Positions 1 to 6,115 of a stretch of 7,784 bases of DNA are shown here, piece by piece. Source of the stretch: an uncultured Clostridia bacterium (GTDB taxonomy: Bacteria; Bacillota; Clostridia; Christensenellales; Pumilibacteraceae); assembly GCA_947385185.1 (NCBI GenBank), contig CANDJX010000075.1, forward strand, positions 1-7,784, read 5' to 3'. Made by a program: the position numbers and the translations under genes. Each line of letters begins with the position of its first letter. The stretch's first letter is position 1. The notes beneath the pieces are model-generated. The model had not been told where the DNA came from and did not search any database. It saw only the letters and a program-made list of their open reading frames with translations.

Positions 1-47
1 GAGATTCCTGTAAGTGACTGGAGTTCAGACGTGTGCTCTTCCGATCT
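1..47. other. Illumina library adapter left on the contig end (artefact)
   Basis: Bases 14-47 match the 34-nt TruSeq read-2 adapter, which starts GTGACTGGAG and ends CTTCCGATCT. Bases 1-5 (GAGAT) match the end of the P7 flow-cell primer, and the 8 bases between them (6-13, TCCTGTAA) sit exactly where an i7 index belongs. This is library sequence carried through assembly, not biology. Genomic DNA begins at 48. Any protein start inside this stretch, such as the GTG at 31, is false. Confidence 0.97.
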
Positions 48-48
48 T

Positions 49-1260
49 ACCGTGCAGAAGATGATGGCGAACGACCTGCTTCTGCCGCTTTCCGACAGCG
101 AATTCGACGAGATATGGGCGGACGCGTTTTCGGACGAAGATCCCGAAACGTACGGGCTCGGAGAGGGCGAAGAAATAACGTACCGCAATATCATGCGTCC
201 GTCGCTTACCGAGCTCGTTGCGACTTACGACGAGGGGTGGAGCACGGGCGGCACTGTTTATTCGGCGCCGTATATGTGGGGCACGTTCGGGTTGCTTTAC
301 GACCTGCCCGAAATCGAGTCACTCGGCGGTTCGGCGGAGGATATGAACAGCTGGGAAGCGCTGTTCGGTCCGAAGTATTCCGGACATATATATATGAAAA
401 ACAGCGTCCGCGACGCCTACGCTTCGGCGAACATATACAATTATACCGATATGCTCCGCGAGCTGTCGGATAACTGGACGAATTACGGCGAAGAATATCA
501 CGAACTGCTTGCGCAGTGCATGAACTATCCGAACGACGACACGATCGCATCGGCGGAAAAGACGCTCAAACAGCAGAAAAAATACCTTTACGCTTACGAG
601 AGCGACGAAGGAAAAGAGGATCTCAAAAACGGTAAATCGGCGGCGGCGCTCGGCTTCGTATGGTCGTGCGACGCGGGTTACGTCATCGGCATGGAGGAAA
701 ATACCGGTCTGTGGTATAACGTTCCCGTAGAGGGCACGAACGTGTGGGTGGACAGTATGTGCATCCCGAAGTATGCCGGCAACGTAAAAGCCGCCAAGTA
801 TTTCATAGCGTTCCTGAATATGTACGACGTCGCGTATGAAAATATGTACTGGGTGGGCGCGGCGACTCCGGTTGCGAGCGCGGCGGAGGACATCGTGGAG
901 GAACTCAACGACCCGCGGTCGCTGTTTATCGCCGATTGCATGGAGGAAGGCATGACCGAGGAGGAAGGTAAAGCCGAGTGGGCGGCGCTCGTTTCCGACG
1001 CTTCGAGCGATTCGGATACTTCGTCCGAGTCGTACGACGTCGTTGCGGAATACGTATACTTTGTCGATAAATATCTCGAAAGCCACGACGATTGCGCCGA
1101 CGAGTCGGACTGCGAATGCGACTGGCACGCTTACGCGCGTATGTATTCGGAATGCCTGTATCCGTCCGACAGCCATATGGAGCGCGCCGCGGTAATGACC
1201 GACTTCGCGGAAAAGAATACGGACATCGTAAGAATGTTCACGCGCGTAAAAGCGGGATAA
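49..1260 (+). CDS. potD: PotD-like spermidine/putrescine ABC transporter substrate-binding protein, 5'-truncated
   Basis: Extracellular binding protein that would deliver polyamines or a similar ligand to a PotABC-type importer. The reading frame is open from the adapter junction, so the signal peptide and the first strands of lobe 1, roughly 90 residues judging from the family, are missing. About 403 genomic codons remain. Visible family blocks are APYMWGTFGLLYD (about 265-303), a core tryptophan in GFVWSCDAGY (TGG at 661), and VPVEGTNVWVDSMCIPK (721-771). The W-x-D of that last block (745-753) matches the Trp255/Asp257 ligand contacts of E. coli PotD. The C-terminus YPSD...VKAG (from 1159) is also typical. 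Between AATP (about 871) and YPSD lies an unusually long acidic insert with a Ser/Asp run (994-1038) and four cysteines (1093, 1111, 1117, 1153). The family is certain; the exact ligand is inferred. Partner potABC genes would be upstream, outside the window. Confidence 0.9.
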   Translation, partial: TVQKMMANDLLLPLSDSEFDEIWADAFSDEDPETYGLGEGEEITYRNIMRPSLTELVATYDEGWSTGGTVYSAPYMWGTFGLLYDLPEIESLGGSAEDMNSWEALFGPKYSGHIYMKNSVRDAYASANIYNYTDMLRELSDNWTNYGEEYHELLAQCMNYPNDDTIASAEKTLKQQKKYLYAYESDEGKEDLKNGKSAAALGFVWSCDAGYVIGMEENTGLWYNVPVEGTNVWVDSMCIPKYAGNVKAAKYFIAFLNMYDVAYENMYWVGAATPVASAAEDIVEELNDPRSLFIADCMEEGMTEEEGKAEWAALVSDASSDSDTSSESYDVVAEYVYFVDKYLESHDDCADESDCECDWHAYARMYSECLYPSDSHMERAAVMTDFAEKNTDIVRMFTRVKAG

Positions 1261-1398
1261 GGGTGCGCGGCTTATAGCCTTAGAAATACGGCGTTAGCTC
1301 GGCAACCTTCGGTCGTTTACGTTTTTGCAAAGGCCCTCGGGTTATCCTCGTGTGCCTTGTCTTTCTCGGCTCCAATCCGCGCCGCTGCCCGGAGAGTG

Positions 1399-1428
1399 TT
1401 GACGATAAGTTTTAATTTATAGTAAATT
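1399..1428 (+). promoter_or_regulatory. Candidate sigma-A-type promoter before the lipoprotein gene
   Basis: TTGACG (1399-1404) matches the -35 consensus at 5 of 6 positions. TAAATT (1423-1428) matches the -10 at 4 of 6, with an 18-nt spacer. The stretch turns abruptly AT-rich after the GC-rich 1261-1398. It would give a leader of about 45 nt before 1480. An alternative -10, TATATT at 1469-1474, has no good -35. Weak evidence from motif matching only. Confidence 0.35.
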
Positions 1429-1441
1429 ACTTTTATTCATT

Positions 1442-1480
1442 AAGCGCATTTTTGCGTTTTATGCGGCATATATTCGCATA
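1442..1480 (+). repeat. Two back-to-back inverted repeats abutting a start codon
   Basis: The first hairpin pairs AAGCGCA (1442-1448) with TGCGTTT (1453-1459) around a TTTT loop, with one G-T wobble. It is followed by only a short T run. The second pairs TATGCG (1460-1465) with CGCATA (1475-1480) around a 9-nt AT-rich loop, and its last base is the A of the ATG at 1480. Possible roles are a weak terminator for the upstream gene, an operator, or an RNA structure limiting translation. None can be chosen from sequence alone. Confidence 0.45.
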
Positions 1481-2151
1481 TGGCAAATATGGCGAAAAAG
1501 GGTCTGAGTATAATTATTTTATTCGTTCTGCTCGCGGCGACGGCGATCCTTGCGTCGTGCGACCGCACCGCTCTCGATAAATACGATAAATATATAGCCG
1601 ATTACCGTTACGCGGTTTTCCGCTATACCTGCGACGCGTTTTCGATCGACGCGTATTCGGGCGTGCGCGAAGTCCCGTTCGAGTCGGACGGCAAGCGCGC
1701 CGAGGAACAGACGGAGTATACGCTATTTACGGTCAGTCCTTTCGGGGATCGTACGGTAAGCGAAATAACGGTCGTTTCGGGCGGTGAAGAACTGACGGCA
1801 AGCCTTAACGCGCATCCGTTCAAGGGCACGTTTTCCGCCGAATTTCCCGTCGCGGTCGACGCTGCCGCAGCCGAGCTTGCAATCGTTCTCGACGGCGAAA
1901 CGGTCGTTCTCGCGCGGCAGGGCGCGAGCGAAAACGGCATAGACGGGGAGTACGCTCTGACGCTCGCGCTTTCCGAATGCGAGGAAAAACGCAAAACGTG
2001 GGGAGATTACGAGATACTCCTCCGTGTATCGGAGAACACGATCACGGCGGCGGGCGGTTGGTACTGGTACGTCGGATTTCTTCACGACGGCGAAACGTTC
2101 TCCGTCCTCGTTTCGATTGATACGGGCGAAATAGCCGCCGTCCGCGGATAG
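1480..2151 (+). CDS. Uncharacterised lipoprotein
   Basis: I do not recognise this 223-residue protein. It has a lipoprotein signal peptide: MANMAKK, a hydrophobic run at residues 9-25 and a lipobox ending L-A-S-C with the lipidated cysteine at residue 27. The mature protein should sit on the outer face of the membrane. The mature part is mostly soluble and beta-rich in appearance, with a middle section of alternating hydrophobic residues (about 93-155). It ends WYWYVGFLHDG...SVLVSIDTGEIAAVRG, which recalls the last strands of small PepSY-like or other beta-fold domains, but that is only a resemblance. The in-frame stop at 1441 leaves ATG 1480 or ATG 1489 as starts; neither has a clear Shine-Dalgarno sequence. 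It lies 219 bp after the PotD-like gene and may be transcribed separately. Confidence 0.75.
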   Translation: MANMAKKGLSIIILFVLLAATAILASCDRTALDKYDKYIADYRYAVFRYTCDAFSIDAYSGVREVPFESDGKRAEEQTEYTLFTVSPFGDRTVSEITVVSGGEELTASLNAHPFKGTFSAEFPVAVDAAAAELAIVLDGETVVLARQGASENGIDGEYALTLALSECEEKRKTWGDYEILLRVSENTITAAGGWYWYVGFLHDGETFSVLVSIDTGEIAAVRG

Positions 2152-2191
2152 GCGCGCAGACGGTATTCGTTTTTACGAAAAATTTTTTCCG

Positions 2192-2215
2192 CCGACCCGA
2201 AAACCGACCCGAAAA
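2192..2215 (+). repeat. Perfect tandem duplication of a 12-mer upstream of a promoter
   Basis: CCGACCCGAAAA occurs at 2192-2203 and again, identical and adjacent, at 2204-2215. The second copy ends 3 nt before the -35 element at 2219. A 10-bp A/T palindrome (2178-2187) lies just before it. Direct repeats at about one helical turn directly upstream of a -35 suit an activator-binding site, but replication slippage could equally produce them. Confidence 0.8.
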
Positions 2216-2218
2216 AGG

Positions 2219-2247
2219 TTTACTAATTCCGAAGTTTGTGATATACT
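2219..2247 (+). promoter_or_regulatory. Extended -10 promoter for the 2259 gene
   Basis: TTTACT (2219-2224, 4 of 6 to TTGACA) is followed by a 17-nt spacer and TATACT (2242-2247, 5 of 6 to TATAAT). A TGA directly before the -10 (2239-2241) supplies the extended -10 TGn element. Transcription should start near 2253-2255, only about 4-6 nt before the ATG at 2259. This is the best promoter-like sequence in the window. Confidence 0.65.
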
Positions 2248-2258
2248 GACATTTAATA

Positions 2259-3149
2259 ATGAACGACGCGGATAAGAAGTCTGAAATCGTAGCGGAGAAT
2301 GAGGAGAAAGCCGAGGCAGGCCTCGGTTATTTCATAGCGCGGGTTTCGGTTCTGACGCTGGTATGCGCCTTAGTCGTTCTCTCTCTGGCAGCTGCGCTTA
2401 TCGGCTGCCTTTTTCCGAAAGCGTACATGGATATGTATCGCGGGCTCGGGAATTACGGCAAAGCGGCGGATTACGCCGCCGCCGCGCTCGCACGCGAAAG
2501 TCATTCGTCCGAGTGCGACGAAATCGCGTGCGCGTATATGAATCTGCTCGAATCGGCGACGGCGATCGCGGTCATTGCGGCGGAGGACGAAACCGAAGCG
2601 AGTTACGAACGGTTGTACGAATTTACCGACGCATACGTTTCCGCGCCCTGCCGCGCGAAGCATTCCGCGCGCGTGGACGCGACGTATATAAAGGAGTACG
2701 GAAATAATCTCGCTATGTTGTCCGTATTGTACGGCTACGACGGCTACGTCGCGGGCGAACGCATACGCGCCATGTGCGCGCTCGGCGGCGAAAAAGCGGA
2801 CGAAGCCAAAGCCGACGTGAACGCGAAACTCGACGCTCCGGACGGGGAAACGTTATGTATGCTTATTTCTTATACCGAGGCGAATCGGTTGGACGCGGAA
2901 GAATTCGACAAGACGAAGAACGTCTTTGCTGCGTACAAATTTGCCGCCGACAGTCTTGACGATCTTATTGCGGACGCGGCGGGCGCGCGCAAAACCGAGC
3001 TTGTCGCGACGAAAGCGAATCTGCTTTACAGGCTTTCGGCGCTTGCGGACAATCTTTCCGCCGACGAATATTTCGCCGCGGCGGCGAAAGAGATCAAGCG
3101 TGAATATACGGAATTTATAAAGGGTATCATACCCCGGGGCAAGCCATAG
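2259..3149 (+). CDS. Uncharacterised protein with one N-terminal membrane segment and a helical outer domain
   Basis: I do not recognise this 296-residue protein. A charged N-terminus (residues 1-24, rich in Glu and Lys) precedes one membrane segment at about 25-52, with no signal peptidase or lipobox site. The rest is rich in Ala, Glu, Asp, Lys and Tyr and looks all-helical. The stretch MYRGLGNYGKAADYAAAALARE (59-80) resembles a single TPR-like helix pair, which weakly suggests a helical-repeat, protein-binding domain outside the membrane. The start at 2259 has no Shine-Dalgarno sequence but lies just after a good promoter, and no other ATG, GTG or TTG suits the membrane segment. The gene ends 133 nt before guaB. 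Base composition matches its neighbours. A scaffold role is only a guess. Confidence 0.72.
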   Translation: MNDADKKSEIVAENEEKAEAGLGYFIARVSVLTLVCALVVLSLAAALIGCLFPKAYMDMYRGLGNYGKAADYAAAALARESHSSECDEIACAYMNLLESATAIAVIAAEDETEASYERLYEFTDAYVSAPCRAKHSARVDATYIKEYGNNLAMLSVLYGYDGYVAGERIRAMCALGGEKADEAKADVNAKLDAPDGETLCMLISYTEANRLDAEEFDKTKNVFAAYKFAADSLDDLIADAAGARKTELVATKANLLYRLSALADNLSADEYFAAAAKEIKREYTEFIKGIIPRGKP

Positions 3150-3171
3150 GTCCGCGAGTTACGTTCGTTTT

Positions 3172-3187
3172 CCGCCGCAAGCGGCGG
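3172..3187 (+). repeat. GC-rich hairpin downstream of the 2259 gene
   Basis: CCGCCGC and GCGGCGG pair perfectly around AA. The structure is strong, but no T run follows it on the + strand (GATATGAATC comes next), so it is not a standard intrinsic terminator. It could still stabilise the 3' end of the upstream transcript or slow polymerase before guaB. Confidence 0.5.
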
Positions 3188-3220
3188 GATATGAATCTTT
3201 GTCGGCATCGCATATCTGCC

Positions 3221-3242
3221 CTTGCCGGCAAGCAAATTTGCT
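3221..3242. repeat. Two overlapping 12-bp palindromes upstream of guaB
   Basis: CTTGCCGGCAAG (3221-3232) and AGCAAATTTGCT (3231-3242) are both perfect palindromes sharing two bases. They lie 41 nt or more before the guaB start and overlap the candidate promoter there. Dimeric regulators commonly bind such sites. No known purine operator is recognised. Confidence 0.6.
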
Positions 3243-3250
3243 CATTGAAT
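3222..3250 (+). promoter_or_regulatory. Weak candidate promoter for the guaB operon
   Basis: TTGCCG (3222-3227, 4 of 6) and TTGAAT (3245-3250, 4 of 6) are separated by 17 nt. Transcription would start near 3257 and give a leader of about 26 nt. The palindromes at 3221-3242 cover the -35 and most of the spacer, so a bound repressor would block it. No purine riboswitch core is visible between 3150 and 3282. Confidence 0.3.
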
Positions 3251-3270
3251 CAGATAGGAATCATTTTTAC

Positions 3271-3276
3271 GGAGGA
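3271..3276 (+). promoter_or_regulatory. guaB ribosome binding site
   Basis: GGAGGA lies 6 nt before the ATG at 3283. It fixes the guaB start there, not at the ATG at 3199, which has no such site and would add 28 residues absent from the family. Confidence 0.9.
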
Positions 3277-3282
3277 AACAAA

Positions 3283-4749
3283 ATGGATAAGATTGTGAAG
3301 GAAGGGCTGACGTTCGACGACGTGCTGTTGATCCCCGCCAAGAGCGAGGTCGTGCCGAAAGACGTAAATCTCAAGACAAGACTGACGAAGAATATCGAGC
3401 TGAACATTCCGCTCGTTTCCGCGGCGATGGACACGGTCACCGAGTCCAAGCTCGCGATAGCAATGGCGCGCGAAGGGGGGCTCGGGATCATTCACAAAAA
3501 CCTCTCCATAGACGAGCAGGTCGAGCAGGTGGATAAGGTAAAGAGGAGCGAAAACGGCGTCATTAACGATCCGTTCTCTCTTTCCCGCGATCACAAACTG
3601 ATCGACGCGCTTTCGCTCATGCAGAAGTATCGCATTTCGGGCGTGCCCATTACGGACAAGACGGGTAAGCTCGTCGGCATTCTGACCAACCGCGATCTCC
3701 GTTTCGAAACGAATTTCGACCGTTCCATCGACGAGGTTATGACAAAGGACAATCTCATCACCGCGCGCGAGGGCACGACGCTCGAGGAAGCGAAGCGCAT
3801 TCTCGCCGATCACAGGATAGAGAAACTCCCGATCGTGGACGGGAATTTCCGTCTTAAGGGACTCATAACCATAAAAGATATAGAAAAGGTGATCAAATAC
3901 CCGAACAGCGCGAAAGACGCGAAAGGCAGACTGCTTTGCGGCGCGGCTATAGGCGCGGGCGCGGACTGTCTGGAACGCGCGGGCGCGCTCGTAAAAGCGG
4001 GCGTGGACGTGCTTTGCCTCGACTCCGCGCACGGACATAACTCCAACGTGCTTAACGCCGTGGAAAAAGTCAAAAACGCTTTCCCCGACGTTGCGCTCAT
4101 CGCGGGCAACGTTGCGACCGCCGACGCCACGACCGATCTTATACGCCGCGGCGCGGACGTCGTCAAGATCGGTATGGGACCCGGCTCTATATGCACGACG
4201 CGTATCGTCGCAGGCATAGGCGTGCCGCAGATCACGGCTATCATGGATTGCAGCGAGGCGGCGGACAAGCTCGGCAAAGCGACGATCGGCGACGGCGGTA
4301 TCAAATACTCGGGCGACATCACGAAAGCGATAGCGGCGGGCGCGAACGCGGTCATGCTCGGATCGCTTTTCGCGGGCACCGAGGAAAGCCCGGGAGAACT
4401 CGAGATATATCAGGGCAGAAGTTTCAAGTCGTACCGCGGCATGGGAAGTCTGGGCGCAATGCCGCTCGGAAGCAAGGACAGGTATTTCCAAGGCGACGTG
4501 TCGACGACAACCAAACTCGTGCCCGAAGGCGTCGAAGGCAGAGTGCCGTACCGCGGAGTGCTTGCCGACATCGTGTTCCAGCTTATCGGCGGACTGCGCA
4601 GCGGTATGGGATACGTCGGACAGGGCAGTATAGACGAACTTCGTCATAACGCGCGCTTTGTCAAGATCACGAGCGCGTCGCTCATCGAAAGCCATCCTCA
4701 CGATATTTCGATCACCAAAGAAGCGCCCAACTATTCGACCAAAGGATAA
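3283..4749 (+). CDS. guaB: IMP dehydrogenase
   Basis: Cytosolic enzyme that oxidises IMP to XMP with NAD+, the first committed step to guanine nucleotides. The 488-residue length is normal. The N-terminal barrel part begins LTFDDVLLIPAKSEV (9-23). A pair of CBS domains, the nucleotide-sensing Bateman module, is inserted at about 95-205. The catalytic loop GPGSICTTR places the nucleophilic cysteine at 304. GDGGIKYSGDITKAIAAGANAVMLGS (336-361) binds the IMP phosphate, with YRGMGS at 384-389. The flap carries the Arg-Tyr pair at 400-401 and EGVEGRVPYRG at 415-425. All expected catalytic residues are present, so the enzyme should be active. It heads a run of four closely packed genes and has the strongest ribosome binding site in the window. 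Confidence 0.98.
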   Translation: MDKIVKEGLTFDDVLLIPAKSEVVPKDVNLKTRLTKNIELNIPLVSAAMDTVTESKLAIAMAREGGLGIIHKNLSIDEQVEQVDKVKRSENGVINDPFSLSRDHKLIDALSLMQKYRISGVPITDKTGKLVGILTNRDLRFETNFDRSIDEVMTKDNLITAREGTTLEEAKRILADHRIEKLPIVDGNFRLKGLITIKDIEKVIKYPNSAKDAKGRLLCGAAIGAGADCLERAGALVKAGVDVLCLDSAHGHNSNVLNAVEKVKNAFPDVALIAGNVATADATTDLIRRGADVVKIGMGPGSICTTRIVAGIGVPQITAIMDCSEAADKLGKATIGDGGIKYSGDITKAIAAGANAVMLGSLFAGTEESPGELEIYQGRSFKSYRGMGSLGAMPLGSKDRYFQGDVSTTTKLVPEGVEGRVPYRGVLADIVFQLIGGLRSGMGYVGQGSIDELRHNARFVKITSASLIESHPHDISITKEAPNYSTKG

Positions 4750-4756
4750 TAAATTC

Positions 4757-6115
4757 ATGACTCTGACGGAAAAGGTAAAACGAGCGATTGAATCGAGCGT
4801 TCCCGCGGCGGGCGGCGTAGGCGTCGCCGTAAGCGGCGGGAGCGACTCTATGTGTCTGCTCGACTGCCTTCTCCGTTTTTGTCTTTTACCGCGCGAAAGA
4901 CTCGTCGTGATAAACGTCGATCACGGTATACGCGGGGAGGAATCGGCGCGCGATTCGGCGTTCGTCGCCGACTATTGCAAGGCGCGCGGGCTTGCGCTCG
5001 TAAGTCGGTTTATCGACGTTCCGGAAGCGGCGGCGGAAAGAGGCGAAAGCCTCGAAACCGCGGCTCGGCTCGCGCGCAGAGCGTTGTTCGACGAGCTCGT
5101 GAAATCGGACAGAGTATCCGTCGTAATGACGGCGCATAACGCTTACGATCGTACCGAATCGGTCTTAATGCATATATTCCGCGGCTCGGGGCTCGGCGGA
5201 CTCGTCGGTCCGACCGTCCGCGACGGATTTATCGTCCGTCCGCTGATTGATGTAACGAAACCCGAAATCGCGGCATATGTGAAAGAATACGGCGTAAGTT
5301 ACGTCGAGGACTCGACCAATGCCGATACGGTGTATACGCGTAATTTTTTGCGGCGCGAAATCTTACCGCTCGTGCGTTCCAGGTATCCCGGCGTCGACGG
5401 AGCGATCGCCAGGCTCGGCGACTCGGCGCGGAAAATACTCGAAAAGTCGGGCAAGGACTTCGAAACGCAATCGGACGGGTCGGTGATACTGTCTGCCGAT
5501 TGCGCCGGAGAGGACGTGATCGCGGCTTTCGCCGCGGCGGGACTGAAAAAAGATTTTTCCGAAGCGCATATAATCGCGGTAAAAAATCTGAAAGAAAAGA
5601 ACGCGGGAACGGGCGTCGATCTGCCGCACGGCTACAGAGCCGAAAAAGAAACCGACGGAGTGCGGATTTTCACACCTGCGAGCGCATTCGAATGCGAAAC
5701 GGCGTTCGGGTTCGGCGAGCATATTTTTCCGCAAACGTCGGTGACGGTGGAAAAATGCGAAGTAAAAGTAAGCAAGACCGAAACGGTGTTCGATTCGGAT
5801 AAAATCCCGCAAGGCTCCGTTATCCGCACGCGGAAAGACGGCGACGTGTTCACGCCGTTCGGCGGGAAAGAAAAATCGCTGTCCGATTGGCTTATAGACA
5901 AGAAGATACCGAGGTACGAGCGCAGTCGACTGATGTATATCGCGCACGGAAACGACGTTCTCGCCGTTATCGGCGTTGCAACGGGCGAAAAAATCAAAAT
6001 AGACAAAACCACGGTCGCCGCGGCGAAAGCGACGCAAAAGCGACTTACAGGGGAAGGAGAAAAATATGACCGACAGCAAAATCACGCAGATCTATACTCA
6101 GGAACAGATCAGTAA
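4757..6115 (+). CDS. tilS: tRNA(Ile)-lysidine synthetase
   Basis: Uses ATP and lysine to convert C34 of the CAU-anticodon isoleucine tRNA to lysidine, so that it reads AUA. The 452-residue protein starts with the N-type ATP pyrophosphatase domain: the PP-loop SGGSDS at 26-31, NVDHGIRGEES at 53-63, and RPLIDVTKPEI with VEDSTNADTVYTRNFLRREILPL at about 161-205. The TilS C-terminal domain follows (VIRTRKDGDVFTPFGGKEKSLSDWLIDKKIPR, 355-386). The internal motif, usually close to AHHxDDQxET, reads AHNAYDRTES (126-135), a notable divergence. The start is ATG 4757, 7 nt after the guaB stop, with AAAGGA about 10 nt before it. The last 16 residues are encoded inside hpt and look like an unconserved tail. 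Pairing of tilS with hpt is standard in Bacillota. Confidence 0.95.
   Translation: MTLTEKVKRAIESSVPAAGGVGVAVSGGSDSMCLLDCLLRFCLLPRERLVVINVDHGIRGEESARDSAFVADYCKARGLALVSRFIDVPEAAAERGESLETAARLARRALFDELVKSDRVSVVMTAHNAYDRTESVLMHIFRGSGLGGLVGPTVRDGFIVRPLIDVTKPEIAAYVKEYGVSYVEDSTNADTVYTRNFLRREILPLVRSRYPGVDGAIARLGDSARKILEKSGKDFETQSDGSVILSADCAGEDVIAAFAAAGLKKDFSEAHIIAVKNLKEKNAGTGVDLPHGYRAEKETDGVRIFTPASAFECETAFGFGEHIFPQTSVTVEKCEVKVSKTETVFDSDKIPQGSVIRTRKDGDVFTPFGGKEKSLSDWLIDKKIPRYERSRLMYIAHGNDVLAVIGVATGEKIKIDKTTVAAAKATQKRLTGEGEKYDRQQNHADLYSGTDQ
6054..6059 (+). promoter_or_regulatory. hpt ribosome binding site inside tilS
   Basis: AAGGAG lies 6 nt before the ATG at 6066, within the tilS coding sequence. It supports hpt starting at 6066 and therefore a true 50-nt overlap with tilS. 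Confidence 0.9.

Noticed and set aside
31..48. GTG start giving a protein that begins MCSSDL
   Set aside because: These codons lie in, or straddle, the Illumina adapter; the gene is truncated and its real start is upstream of the contig.
319..1176. A 285-codon - strand frame inside the PotD-like gene
   Set aside because: Shadow of codon bias; its translation is rich in Arg, Val and Phe with no domain, while the + frame matches PotD blocks.
1317..1436. A 39-codon open stretch on the - strand with a coding-like peptide (ARIGAEKDKAHEDNPRAFAKT)
   Set aside because: It contains no ATG, GTG or TTG start, has no recognisable domain, and is short enough to occur by chance; at most a gene remnant.
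3122..3139. GGGTAT-C-ATACCC plus CCCCGGGG as a terminator at the end of the 2259 gene
   Set aside because: The repeats lie inside the coding sequence, have almost no loop and are not followed by a T run.
3199..3282. Upstream ATG extending guaB by 28 residues
   Set aside because: No ribosome binding site, residues not found in IMP dehydrogenases, and GGAGGA sits at the correct distance from ATG 3283.
3150..3282. Purine riboswitch before guaB
   Set aside because: The conserved three-way-junction core sequences are not present; only simple hairpins and palindromes are seen.
3250..4758. A 502-codon open frame on the - strand over the whole of guaB
   Set aside because: It mirrors guaB exactly, is rich in Arg, His and Val as antisense frames of GC-biased genes are, and has no recognisable domain. 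The guaB frame is unmistakable.
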